From the NCBI GenBank assembly GCA_015680685.1, contig MNCI01001451.1, positions 99,456 to 163,455 on the forward strand: a stretch of DNA of 64,000 nt, given 5' to 3'. The notes beneath the pieces were generated by a model. It did not search any database. It had not been told where the DNA came from and saw only the letters and a program-made list of their open reading frames with translations. The stretch's first letter is position 1. Every line of letters begins with the position of its first letter. The stretch is from Gnetum montanum (lineage: Eukaryota; Streptophyta; Gnetopsida; Gnetales; Gnetaceae). This document shows positions 45,866 through 57,630 of the stretch, in pieces. A program made the position numbers and the translations under genes.

Positions 45866-47610
45866 TCCTTAGTGAAGATAGTCACACTTCTAGTCCATTC
45901 TTTACACTACAGTCACAACAAAATCATGAATGAGTATGCAATGTATAACACATAGCGATTAAGTGCCTTGTCTCATCGGTGGTTGCACTTGGCTAGGATG
46001 TGATTGTGGTAGATTGATTCCTTAAGTAGTGTTAGTGGGAAGGCTAACAAATAGGGTAAAATAGATAAGTAGTTGATTGAATTCGAAAGAGTTTGACATA
46101 GGAAAATATTTGAAGAGGGTGTAAGAATTCACAATAATAAAAAGGAAATTTCACTAAAAAATGTTGTGAAGATGTGCACAATTGGATGTCATTGATGGAG
46201 TAAACAAAAAAGAATTTGATTGTAAGAGTGTCTAAGGGTATGAAAGATATGAAAGTGGGTTCTTCCCAAAGTAGGCACAGGCCTTTTATGCCCTTGAATA
46301 ACTTCAAATCAAAGAGTCTATGGACTCCATGGATGATTAATGGCTACAAAAGGTTAAGTACAAAAACTCAAAAGAAACTAACTAAGAATTCTGACACATC
46401 AAACTAGGACATCAAACAAGAACATGAAACTAGTAGTAAGGTGAGACATGGAAAGCATAGATGAATGAGAGAAAGAGTGGAATGGAGTTCCCAATTAAGG
46501 TCACATGAAGCCCCTTGTGGATTCTATGGTTAAATAACTTTATAGGATCCATCCTTAGTCTAGACCAAAACCAACCATGTTCAGTGACTTCACATCATCA
46601 TTCTAAGGCCAGTCCATTCCCTGAGACATAAGAGTGCTCCCACAAAACAACCACCATTCCTTATTAGAGAAGAAAAGAGAAGTAGGAAGTGAGGAAGGAT
46701 CTTAGTTAGAGGGGACTAGCCCATAACTAGTTCTTGTAGCCCATTTATTTTGTCTAAGGGGTGTGCTTTGAATTCCCATCATCATTTTCTTTTGAAATGG
46801 GAACCACATCATGCAAAGACATATGCATTTATTTTGTCTAAGGGGTGTTCCTTGAATTCCCATCATTTCATTTTTTCTTTTGAAAACCATACCATGCAAA
46901 GACATGCATTTATTTTATATAAGGCTGTGCTTTGAATTCCCATCATTGTTTTTTTGATGATAACCACACCATGCAAAGACTTATTCAACTTCCTTTATTG
47001 GTTGACATAGAATGGTAAGAAATCCATGAAAACACACATGCACTAAGGAAAATAGAAAGGCACAAAGAATACCAAATCCCCTTGAAGTCACACCTTGTTC
47101 AAACCTTTGAATCCTTTCGAATTTCAAAAACTACCAAAGTCACAAATTTATTAAAGTTTTATTAGTGAAAAAGGGACTATACATTTCTAGAATAAGGAAA
47201 ACCATAGAGTTTGTGGATGGGTGGATATTATGGACTCACTACTTGTTGCATGAGAAAGAAACCATGTCCTAATCATCTGTAATGAAATTCAAAACCTAAA
47301 ACTAGACACCAACAATCAAATAACAAAATAGTACATACCACCATTAAGTAATGCATTACTATTGTACGTGGCACTTATTAACAAAAAGTTTAGAAAGTTA
47401 CACAAAAACAAAATAAAATAAAATAAAATATAAAAGAAAATGTAAAATATTCAAGAAATAGCAAATGTACTAATGATGGTGTAAAACAAAAACTTAGAAA
47501 ATATTAATAACATAAAAATAAGAAGATGTAAAATAAAGAAAATGTAAAATAAAAATTTGTAAAACAAAAAAAATGTGTAAAAAAAAATCAAAAAACTAAG
47601 AAGCCACTTA
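45866..47610 (-). other. Non-coding 3' region of element D
   Basis: About 1.7 kb with no domain, rich in A on the plus strand, including (AAAAT)n at 47410-47431. Part of it matches element A 3860-4960. In Athila elements this position can hold an envelope-like gene, but I see none here. Confidence 0.55.
46743..46980 (-). repeat. Tandem repeat, three copies of 84, 81 and 73 bp
   Basis: Copies at 46743-46826, 46827-46907 and 46908-46980 each begin ATTTATTTT and continue AAGG.GTG, GAATTCCCATCAT, then CATGCAAAGAC. Differences are small indels in a T-rich spacer. They are in the non-coding region before the 3' LTR of D. Confidence 0.92.
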
Positions 47611-47619
47611 TATGGTTAG

Positions 47620-50600
47620 CATGGGTGGCCATCTTTGCCATGACTAAGTTTAAAGTAGGAGATCCAAAATATGGAGTGATTGTCCATCCAATGATATGTT
47701 CATTATATTTGCTGGCTTATGCTCATGGAAAGGTTTGATTTATTGGATGTTGACCAACCATTTCTTATTTGGGCTCTTAGGTTTGTAGATCATCATGACC
47801 CTAGAAGAAAAAGTTTCATAAATGATGTAAGGTCCTTTCCACAATGTTTGAAACTTAGTTCATTGAGGTATGTGTGTGGGGTTCCAATAAAGAACCTTAT
47901 CTTCTAGTTGAAATTTGACTTTTATGATTCTAAGGTCATGACACTTTTTGTTGTAGGCCTTGTGCAACTCATTAAATGATAGGGCTACTAATCAATTTTC
48001 ATCTAGTAGGTTGAGATTCATTAGTCTTTATTTTTGTGCTAGACTCAAGTTAAGGTTGAGATCATAGGCTATTGAAAGTGTATAGAGCTTAGATTGAATA
48101 GGAAGTGTTGGTAATTTTTTGTACACAAGCTCATAAGGAGAGTAGCCTATAGGAAGTTTCCATGTTGAGCGGTAGGTCCAAAGGGAATTGTTGAGTTTTG
48201 TGCTTTAGTCTTTCTTACACTTGCTAATAGTTCTTGTTAGAATCCTTGTAATTTTCTATTGGTAACCTTAGCTTGACCATTGACTTAGGGGTGGTAGGGT
48301 GTTATGAGTTTATGTTCAACCCCAAAGCATTGCATGAGCTTTCAAACCGTAGTACCTATAAAACGAGTTCCATTATCAGAAATTAATGCACGTGACATAC
48401 CAAACCTATTTACAACATTTTATTATACAAACTGAGTAGTAGTAGAAGATGTACAATTGATGATGGCTACTACTTCTACCCATTTCATACAATAATCAAC
48501 AACAACTATGATGTACACCTTTCCATTTGACATGGGCATGATGGGACCCATGAAATTAATGCCCCATATGTCAAAATATTCTAGTGGTTGAATCTGTTGT
48601 TGAGGTCCCTTCATTCAAGTAGTCATTCCACCATCTCGTTGGCATCATTTACAAGAGTGTATGTAATGGTGACCATCTTTGAAGATTGTTGGCCAATAGT
48701 ACCCTACCATCAGGATTTTAATGACCATGCATCTTCTAACATAGTTTCCTCCATAAGGATGTTCATGAGCATCTTAGAGAATGCATAGTTGATTAGCATT
48801 AGGGATACACCAACGAACCAGGCCATTGGTACACACCTTGTAGAGGTGTCCATTAATCTCCATGAATTGTTTTACCTAGTGAAGAAACTGCTATTTCTTC
48901 TAGTGGTCCAACCCTTGTGGCATCTCTTGAGTGAGAAGATAGGTGAGAATGTTATCATACCATTTAGGCTTATTGATAAATTGTTCAGTTATAGCCCTAG
49001 CAAAGAGAAGTTCATTAGAAAACATATCATACAATGTATTTTCTTTGTCTTTGTCATTCCATCGTAACTGAGACAAGTGATTAGTGATCACATTTTTAGT
49101 GCCTTTTCAATCTACCATCGTAAGATCAAATTTCTGCAAGATCACTAGCCACCGTATGACACAGGGGCTTACCATTAGCTTGTTCATCAAGAAGTAGATG
49201 ACACTATGGTCCATGTGTACAAACTCCTTGTATCCAAGCACGTAATGCCTAAACTTCTCTAGAGCAAACACCACTACCATCAACTCTTTCTCTATAGTGG
49301 TGTAGTTTAGTTGTGTATCCACAATGCTTTGGCTAGCATAGTGGATGTAATATGGACATTTCTTGTCATCTAATTATGTAAGTATGGCTCCCAAGGCATA
49401 ATTTGATGTATCCATGATGATATGAAATGGTGTGGACCAATCAACTGCTTGTACGATTAGAGTCTCTACAAGTTTCTCTTTCAGCTATTGGAATGGTTTT
49501 TCACATTCTACAGTCCAAAAAAAGGAAGCATATTTATTTGTTAGCTCCACCAATGGTTTTGCAATCTTAGAGAATTTCTCTATGAATCGTTGATAATAGC
49601 CAGTATGTCCAAGGAATGATCGAACATCTTTGACAATTTCTAGTTAGTGGGTTATTCCTTGGATGATTCTTATTTTCTTAGGGTGTACCTCAATTCTTGC
49701 TTGTGATATTCTATGCCCCAATACAATGCTTTCCTAAACCATTAGGTGACTCTTTTTCCAATTGAGCCATAAGTTAGTTTCAACACATCATTTTAGCACT
49801 TGCTCAAGGTAGTCTAGGGTTGCTCAAATGTAGCTCCATAAGTGGAAAGGTCATCCATGAAGACTTCCACACCACTATCAATTTGCTATTGAAAAATGCT
49901 CAGAACTAAGTGTTGAAATGTAGCAAGAGCATTACATAGAGCAAATGGCATCTTTCCATATGAAAAAGTCTCCTAAGGATTTATGAATGTTCTCCTAGCC
50001 TAGTCCTCTAAGCAATTTGAATTTGTTTATAGCCACTATAACCATCTAGGAAACTACAGTAGCAATGCGTAGATATCATGTCTAGCACTTGATCAACAAA
50101 TGACAACAAAAAGTGATCTTTTAATGTTGCCATATTTAGCAGTTAAAAATCAATATAAACCCACCACTTGCCTCCTTTCTTTAGCACAATTACAAGTCGA
50201 CTAACCCACTCATTATCCACAATGGGATAAATGAACCTTGCCTTGAGGAGTTGCTTGATTTCCTCCTTGATGATCTACTTTAGTCTAGGGTTCAATCACC
50301 TCTATAGCTATCTTTTTGGCTTCATGGCCAGATTAGTGTAGATGCAATGCTGACATATCCTAGGATCAATCCTTATGAGTTCAAGATATGACGAAGCAAA
50401 AGTTGCTGACCATTTTTCAACTACCTTCAAAAACATATTTTTCTGCTTTGTAGTAAGATTTTTCCTTGATTATGACCAACTTCTTATTTTTTAAAAACAA
50501 ATATTACGTTTTGGTTGGTAGCATTTTCAGTTCAAAGGGATCTTGCTTGAATTTTTCAAGAATTTTCAACTCTTCCCAATGAGTATCATCATTTGTATCA

Positions 50601-50800
50601 TTAGAGAGTTGGTGATGAACTTTCTTTAGTTCATCCATGCCTATGACATGTGCACATGTCATGCTCTTAGTTAGTTCCATGTAAAGTGTGTTACTCTTAG
50701 AATTAGTGATTAGCCACTAGATGCCCTTCTAGTTTGTGGTTGTTGCATATAGAAACCTTTGGATTTATGCTTCTGGTGCACACTACTTGCATGCAGAGAT
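47620..50800 (-). pseudogene. pol: RT-RNase H-integrase of element D (Athila-like pol), broken
   Basis: Minus strand. RT catalytic box VFMDDLSTYG at about 49864-49835 (FMDD at 49850-49861). RNase H NYTTIEKELMVVVFALEKFR with a following DHSVIYFLMNK (49310-49190). Integrase zinc finger HEHPYGGN and GYYWPTIFKDGHHY (about 48760-48660). Integrase core: IWGINFMGP (about 48570) with Asn instead of the first catalytic Asp, ISDNGTRF (about 48380) keeping the second Asp, and PYHPXVNGQAKVTNR (about 48280) with Lys instead of the catalytic Glu. The C-terminal part continues to about 47620. Numerous stops. The lineage is assigned from FMDD and the integrase pattern. Confidence 0.85.
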
Positions 50801-51390
50801 AGATGCTTACTTTATGACCTAGAGTTTTTGCACACAATTGCACACTATATCACTATACTTAATGCATGAAACTCTCTTCTTCTTAATCTTTCTAACTGTA
50901 TTTTCTTTATATGTTTCTAGGGAAATATCTTTGATATCCATTATAGCATTAACAGTGCTTAGCCATGCCCTTCCCATGATGATTGAGAAATCCCCTTTGT
51001 AGTTCTCCACTTCAATCACTAGGAAATCAATAGGATAAGACCACCCATAGATAGTAGTCACAATGGAATAGTGATGGATTGGTCTGCCAATTCTAATCTT
51101 ATGTTGCTCTTCTTGAGAGGAGGTAGGTTCCATGCAGTGTACATCTCATGAGAAATTAAATTGACACTAGAACTTGAATCAAGAAGAGCCTTGCATGGTT
51201 CATTCCTAGTAATTTGCAAATAAATCAAAGGACTTCTAGGATAAGCTAATTTCTTAGAAAGGTTTCCAGCACCAATCCAATTAGATATAGTATGAGTAAG
51301 CATGATGGTATGGACCCTAGGTAGATTTTGGTTTGAAGGGGACTTGAAAGAATTTAACATAGAGGAAGATGTAGGGGTAGGGTTGTCAAT
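50801..51390 (-). pseudogene. Protease of element D, broken
   Basis: Minus strand. NEPCKALLDSSSSVNLISH (about 51200) is the Athila-type protease active region, normally LxDLGASVNLMP, and the Asp is kept. Then LPPLKKSNIRLELADQSITI and IYGWSYPIDFLVIEVENYKG lead to SIIMGRAWLSTVNAIMDI (about 50980), the counterpart of IILGRPFLAT. The protease would cut the polyprotein. A frame change separates its two halves near 51060. Confidence 0.75.
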
Positions 51391-53821
51391 TGCAAGTATA
51401 GTTAAGGGCTGAGGTGAACTGTAGGTTCGAAAGAAAGGTCTTTTCTTTGATTAAGTATTTGACCCACTTGGTTGATGAACCGATTGTAAGTTAACAACCC
51501 TAGTAGCATTGCGTTGTTGTGGTTGAGTTGGTAGTTCATCCTGCATAAGTGGAGTAGGTGGTAGCTATGTGGGTGAAGGACAAACAAGTGCAGGGACAAG
51601 AAGGGGATAAGGGTAAGAAGTGGTATCCCTTCTTTCATGTGGGAAATGAGTTTGATAATAATCAGAATGATGGTAGTGAGGTTGGAAAGTGGAGATGTAA
51701 CTAGAGGAGTCACATGGAGACAGTGGTTGTTGAATGTAGTAATCATATGGATCAAGTTGTCGATAAGGGTATTACTACCTTGGTGGTGTTAGCACCCGTG
51801 ATTATGGTTGCTGTCACTGTTGATATTGGAGTTCCACTAGGATAATATTGCTGTTCCTAGGACTACCTAAAATTACCTTGAGGATAAGGTAATCTTCTAG
51901 ATGTTTTCCTTTTCTTTAGTCATGGATTTAAAGCATACATCCTAGACTCCTGTAGAGGTGACACTATGGGGCAACATCCCTTAGGATATGTATACTAATA
52001 GATGTCAGACCCACCATCATCATCTAATTTGCTTTTGGAAACCTCCCCTATCATAGAAATCTTGTCCTTACCTTTTTGATAAGCATGTTCAACTTTCTTG
52101 CACCTCCTGTACTCATGATCAGTGCCTAGATCTTTGGACTCTTTAGAAACTTTTAGAAAAGCTTGGAATTTTCTATCCATAGAGTCCCATAAATAATTAA
52201 CCTTGGTCATAAGTTTAGACTGAAATTTTTGGAGTGGCAAGGTTTCCTATTTACCACCTCATTAGATGTAGATTCATCCTCATTGTTGTAGAATCGAACC
52301 TTCCTCTTGCGAATGGAAGGATCATGGTTATATTCTTTTGCACTTTCTCTTTTTCTTAATTCACCCTCCTCTTTAGCTATCTACTTGATTAATCTTTGTA
52401 TTTGATGGACACTTAATTCTCATAGTTGCCCCTAGGCATAGATACCAAGGGTTCTCCTCATTTCTGATCGAAGCTCATCTATAATGTGGTGAAGTTAATC
52501 TAGCTAAGTATAACCATGGCTAGGACATTTCTACATTAAGGAATAGTATCAGCCAATGGCAGCATCTAAGGGTTTATGTGTTCCTTATTTCCATCCTTGG
52601 ATTTTCCTTCTCAAGCTAGATACTCTGAAGTATGTTTGATATTTATCATTAAACAATTCAAACATGGTATTTCATTGTCTGATAGATTCTGGCTCCAAAG
52701 ATTGGTACTAGTTCTTTGCTTCTTTAATGAGTGTCTATGGGAATAGCTTAAGTTTTTTTTCACTCATTCTCTATGTTTTTCAAGGCACATGCATCTTGAA
52801 AATCTTGAAGATTATTTTTTGGATCAAAATTATATCCCCTTTTGAATTGAGGAATATCGTTCATGTCTAGTCTTTTGAACCAACTATCCTTCACATGCCT
52901 TATTGGAATTCATACTGCCTCTGTGATATTAAGCATGCTTTGGGTAGCAAGTAAAGGCTCATCAAGGACTTGATCATGGTGCTTATGATGCCCTCTACTA
53001 CCCCTTCGTTCATGGTGATTTGCCTCTCTTGAATGTTTACGCCCTTAATCTTGCCTTTCTTGATCCCTTTGATCATTTCAATCTCATTTGTTATTTTAGT
53101 CACCTCCATCATGATCTCACCTCCTATGGTCATGGTTAGAGCTAGAAGAAGAAGAATATGACACTGAAGGGGAAGAGGAAGGAGGATTAGCACCATCATG
53201 GTGCCTGGTACCACCTCTTCAACGATCGCAATCATGATCATGATCTTGTTTCTTGTCTGCATCCTTGCCTTTGCTAGCCCCTCCTGATCCTTCTTTGTCA
53301 TTGGATCTATTCTTAAAAGAACCAAGATTGTGAATCATGGAATATAAGTTTTGGTTTTGACCTCCTTCACTAAAGTCAAAGAGAGGAACTTCACCAAATG
53401 AAAAACCCCTAGAGAAGGATTCTCCACCATCTTGTTGGTACAACAAGAATGGAGAATCGTTAAATCTTTTTTCCTTTGCAGATTCATAGCGTTTTTCTAG
53501 CTATCAAACCCATAGACATTATGCTTCAGTGGGATAGTAATCTCTGGCATCAACATCTTACACAATATACTTAGCATGACATTCCTGGAGATCTGATTGT
53601 ATAAGCATTTTTTGGAGCATTGTAGGAATGGATCAATTAAATGACAACATAATGTTGCCCTTTATGTCATGCCACCACAACTATTTATTCTGATGTAGGA
53701 TGAAGGTGAAATTTGGTACATACTCATTAGGATGGGCATATATGATTCCATATTATTGAGGCACCAACTAATGAGCTTCATTAGACTTAGGCAAAGAGGC
53801 ACTCCTATGAGAAGAAGACAT
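51391..53821 (-). pseudogene. gag: gag of element D, broken
   Basis: Minus strand. ATG at 53821 gives MSSSHR, shared with element B. A Ser/Gly/Asp-rich N-terminal region (53446-53219) is followed by an Arg/His/Asp-rich stretch. The capsid core is in pieces (about 52880-52430). The region before the nucleocapsid is MTKVNYLWDSMDRKFQAFLK (52210) to DDDGGSDIY (about 52000), and then a Pro/Tyr/Ser-rich tail. The zinc knuckle is degraded (DIYQYTYPKGCCP). Numerous stops and frame changes. Confidence 0.75.
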
Positions 53822-53959
53822 TTTCAATTAGATGAGAAAAAATGCATTGTGCTTTTAAATTTTGTTGTAGTAATTATAAAATATGATACGACTCTAAGGT
53901 TCATTCCAATGATTTAAATAATCTCACTAGGTCATAGATAGCACATGAAACAACCAAAA

Positions 53960-53980
53960 GATCCCTAGCAATGGTGCCAA
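53960..53980 (-). other. Primer binding site of element D
   Basis: The minus strand reads TTGGCACCATTGCTAGGGAT then C, a C-to-T-decayed form of the tRNA-Asp-like primer site of element A, immediately next to the 5' LTR. Confidence 0.8.
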
Positions 53981-54769
53981 TGATGAGTGACGAGGTACCC
54001 GCTACGTCCAACCATATGAATCAGTAAGGCATTTACGTGCAATCTAGTTGAATTCCATAGACCTATAATTCTCTAGTACACTAGTTCTTCTAGGATGTGA
54101 AATGGGCATTGAGAACATTCGTTGTCTTCCTAACTACACTTTTGAAGCTTAGGGGTATCGTTTAAGTGTAATTGAGGTACATGGTTTTTCTTATTTTATG
54201 TTTTATAAATTTGATTGCCTATGACAAGAATGATAGTTAAAGTAATTTAAGATCTAATTCATCTACTACCTAGTTAGCCTAACACAAGTAATTGCCCCAC
54301 TTTCCTGGACACATCCTGAACAAGTATAGTGTTGTTGGGCTACCAAATGTTAAGTGTTGCTAGGTTACCAAGTACTATATGTATGCTCGAAGTGGTCATG
54401 CTTACGTTCATTAACAACTAGAAATTAATTACTTAATTAAATTGTAGTAAAGTAAAGTGCATTAAAAGAAAAATTAATCTATTCTTAGTGCTACAAGGAT
54501 TATCAAAAGAATTTGTTTTTATTCTTGTAGCATTGTTGCACTTAGGTACATCAGTGTTCGAACAAAGAATTGTATACACTTAGACTCCTTCTATGGGCAC
54601 TCAGAAAATATTCTAACTCTAGAGAGAATAAACTATAAGAACTTTGCAATAATTTACTAAAAACTATAAAAAATGCATCCAAATCAAGAGCCCATGCACT
54701 ATATTTATAGGCCAGTGCATATACCCTGACGTCAAATACTGGATGTCACATCTAGGCTATGATTCATCA
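53981..54769 (-). repeat. Element D, 5' LTR (789 bp)
   Basis: It opens TGATGAGTGACGAGGTACCC and closes GATTCATCA. The minus-strand TATA-like CTATAAATAT is at 54701-54710, and a perfect TGACGTCA palindrome lies at 54727-54734, just upstream of it in U3. It lacks the GATATCGC palindromes of element A. Confidence 0.9.
54727..54734. promoter_or_regulatory. TGACGTCA bZIP-type site in U3 of element D
   Basis: The eight-base palindrome TGACGTCA is the core binding site of plant bZIP factors of the TGA class. It sits about 17 bases upstream of the TATA-like sequence of the minus-strand LTR promoter, a plausible place for a control element. Binding is inferred from the motif only. Confidence 0.55.
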
Positions 54770-54774
54770 ATCAT

Positions 54775-55400
54775 TTCAATACATGATATAGAGGTTAATG
54801 AAACTCATTTTTATCATTATTGTATTGAAGTTGATACTTCTTATAGGAAGAACTCCCTAATCCTTGCAGCCAAAGGGAAACTCTTTTCTAAGAAAGTTGA
54901 TTACATTTATCTCCCTAATTCCTATAGTTACTATTGTTAGGTTGAGTGTCACATTTCTACATGTCCCTACTTTGCCAAGAAAAAACAAGTAGTCAAGCTT
55001 TTAAAAAAATCATTTCCTAGCTACCTAGAATCCCACCCACCATTAGAAACTTTGAAGTTTGAATCTTCTTTTAAACATGTTTCAAAGTATTTCTTCTTGT
55101 CTGGCCCCTCCAAGTCACAAGTATTATAATCTAGTCTAATCATAAAGGTTAGCTGTAAAGCACAAGTCATCCCTTCAATGTCATTCAAGGACTTAGTAAT
55201 TAGTGATGAGTTTGTAAAGGGTGGTGGAAGGAAAAGAGCTAAAACATCCTCCACTATAGGTTCACCTTTTACTTCTCCCCCTATGAACAATCTTACTCTA
55301 CCCATTTCTACAAGTAACTCCTTTGCCATCTTTTTACACACAATGGATGTCAATACTTTGAATCTAGAATCTTTTGAAGTCTTGTTATTAGAAACATCCT
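54775..55400 (+). pseudogene. LINE ORF1, part after element D
   Basis: The frame ISIHDIEVNETHFYHYCIEV then DTSYRK continues ORF1. A degraded zinc knuckle follows (VDYIYLPNSYSYYC with ISTCPYFAKKK, about 54898-54990), resembling the CCHC pattern KVEYExLPxxCxxCGRxGHxxxxCP of plant L1 ORF1. A Ser/Pro/Thr-rich tail runs to 55400. ORF1 proteins bind RNA and accompany the LINE RNA. Two stops and a frame change are present. Confidence 0.65.
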
Positions 55401-55410
55401 TTGCTTCCCC

Positions 55411-56632
55411 ATGAACCTCTTACCTTGGAATGTCCAAGGCCTAATCGATAAGCTTCAATGTAAACATATGAGTGACTTTCTCTCTAGTCTAAATGTCACT
55501 TTTGATTTTTTTTTATTTTTCAAGAAATTAAGATTTCATCCAATCATTTATCTCTTTCAGCCCATTGGTTTCTCCCTTACTCATCAGTTCTTACTAGTTT
55601 CCATGTGTGTGGAAAAGGTGGAGTAGTCATTCTCCTTTAATCTTATTAGAAAGATAAAATTATTCAAAGTCATTCTAATTTTGGCCATAGAGTTTCTTGG
55701 TCTATCTTCTCCTCTTGACATGGTCCTTTCAATGTTTGTTCAATTTATGCCCTCAATGACTCTACAAAACTTTCCCTTTTCTAGTAGGAACTAACCCATT
55801 CTCTTCCTTCTATACCTTGGATTTCTGGAGGTGATTTTGATATGAAAAAATTATCTTAAGATAAGCTAGGAGGGGTTTTTTTAAACTTCCAAATTGTGAG
55901 TATTAGTCATGGTCAAATTTTAAGAAAAGATCTATCTTTCTAATGGTGTTGATGCCACTGCTAGAGATTCTCTTCACAAATTCACCTAGAGTAATCTTTT
56001 TCTTGGGTAGGATTGCATCAATAGTTACTTAGATAGGTTTTATTTTTCCACTCATTCTTTTTGATAGGCTTCTTTTGCTACTATGGTTCATTAACATACA
56101 ACTTTATCAAACGATTTCCCCATTACTATATCTATTCAAATTCATGGTAGCCACCATAGATATAATTTCCTCCCTTTCCAGTTACATAGTAACTCTTTCT
56201 CTTCTTCTCTCACCCAATAACTTCCTCCCTTTCCTCCCTTTCAAGACTTTGGAATGCTGAACTTATGCCCTCAGGCCAAGTGGATTGGATTCAATGGTGG
56301 CATCATGCTACTTGTAGAGTATAGAATTCTACCCAGTACTATGGTAAGGAAGTGGCCTCTTGTGCCAGAAAAGAGTATAACAACATTAATTCCACTATTG
56401 AACACCTTACTGATTGATTAACTCATGATCCTTTTAACAATCAAGTTCATGAGGAGTTAGTTAGAGCCTACTCAATCTTTTAACAATGGAATGTCTATAG
56501 GACACAAAGTGCCTTAATAAAGAGCAGACTTACTTGGTTAAACATTCAAGATGAACATTATAAGGATTTTTTAAAGTATCTAAATAGCTCTTCTTCTTCA
56601 ACCTCTTTAGACAAAATTTCTAGTGATGGTAC
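55411..56632 (+). pseudogene. LINE ORF2, endonuclease and linker, broken
   Basis: It starts MNLLPWNVQGLIDKLQCKHM (55411), the N-terminal signature of the apurinic-type endonuclease of L1 elements (xxxWNxRGLxxxxK). The next conserved block, normally LQETK, reads FFKKLR, losing the Gln and Glu. The rest of the endonuclease is broken by frame changes. The linker before RT (56270-56620) is recognisable from WWHQATCRVLNS and SALIKSRLTWLNIQDEHY. It ends at ISSDGT, where the 56633 insertion begins. Confidence 0.65.
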
Positions 56633-56910
56633 TGTTGGCAATCATTTGGGATGCGACCACCAACGAGTGTCCTCGAACAGGATTTAGGTGCTTGTTGGTC
56701 TTCTGGCAACACCAAGGCCTAGATACCTCCAAATAGACCCAGTAGTTAATGTGAGTATGTGTGTGTGCTGTTGCAGTGTGCGGTTGTGAAAAATGAAATG
56801 ATTGCATTGTGTGTAAACTACAAATGAATTATCTTAAAGAGATTTAGCCAACTTTGCCAAGTACTGTGAGTTGTTGAGAGTTCCTATTTTGTTTAATTGC
56901 CTAGTCTACG

Positions 56911-57053
56911 NNNNNNNNNNNNNNNNNNNNNNNNNNNNNNNNNNNNNNNNNNNNNNNNNNNNNNNNNNNNNNNNNNNNNNNNNNNNNNNNNNNNNNNNNN
57001 NNNNNNNNNNNNNNNNNNNNNNNNNNNNNNNNNNNNNNNNNNNNNNNNNNNNN
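56911..57053. other. Assembly gap (143 N)
   Basis: Run of N. Frames that seem to cross it are not evidence of coding. Confidence 0.99.
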
Positions 57054-57556
57054 ATCAAAATACCAAATATTTTCTGAACCCTCTTGACTATTGAATCGTT
57101 GAACAGCATGACTACAAGAAGAGGCTCTCTTACAACAATCTCAATAGCAGTTCTTATACGTTGCACAATAATAAAATTTACTACTAAAATGCTCTTAAGA
57201 CTTTTAAACACAAGCGCTTCTATGGTAAAATTTTAATAGAACTTACTATCATGCAACAAGAACAATAAGAGCAATTTAAAAATCCCAAAATTACTTGCCA
57301 AGCATGATACTATCTAAACCACTAGCTAAACAATTTAAAAAAAAAATAAAAAATAAAAAACATAACTCACAGGACTATGACAAAGAGGCTGAAATCTTTT
57401 CTTTAGCAAGCCATCTTACAAGCAATCTTTCACAATGTGTGACCCCAAGTGTGGTCAAGCGTGTCTTTCTTTTCTTCTTACCCTTGAAGCCTTTTTATAA
57501 GGTTCAAAAGGTAGTTACATATTTCAAAATATCTTAGCTAACTTCTCTCCCAAGTA

Positions 57557-57630
57557 AGGAGATTACTTGCCCAACAAGTTAGGAGATCTTACTTGCCCAA
57601 CATGTTAGTAGATTACTTGCCCAACAAGTT
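57557..57630 (+). repeat. 24-26 bp tandem repeat, three copies
   Basis: AGGAGATTACTTGCCCAACA-type units at 57557-57580, 57581-57606 and 57607-57630, nearly identical. Confidence 0.95.

Larger units (their letters stand above)
45135..54769 (-). mobile_element. Element D: full-length Athila-like Ty3/gypsy retrotransposon, inactive
   Basis: A 9635 bp element flanked by ATCAC (45130-45134) and ATCAT (54770-54774), a 5-bp target duplication with one change. Minus-strand order is 5' LTR (54769-53981), primer site, gag from 53821, protease, RT, RNase H, integrase to about 47620, a long non-coding region with 81-bp tandem repeats, and a decayed 3' LTR (45865-45135). It is the most complete member of the family that includes A, B, G and the 8757 solo LTR. 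Integrase has lost catalytic residues. Confidence 0.9.

Noticed and set aside
46702-46905. A minus-strand frame with a repeated peptide
   Set aside because: It follows from the 81-bp DNA tandem repeat in the non-coding region of element D. No start or stop context supports translation.
56871-57211. Apparent reading frames across 56911-57053
   Set aside because: They pass through N bases and have no real sequence support.
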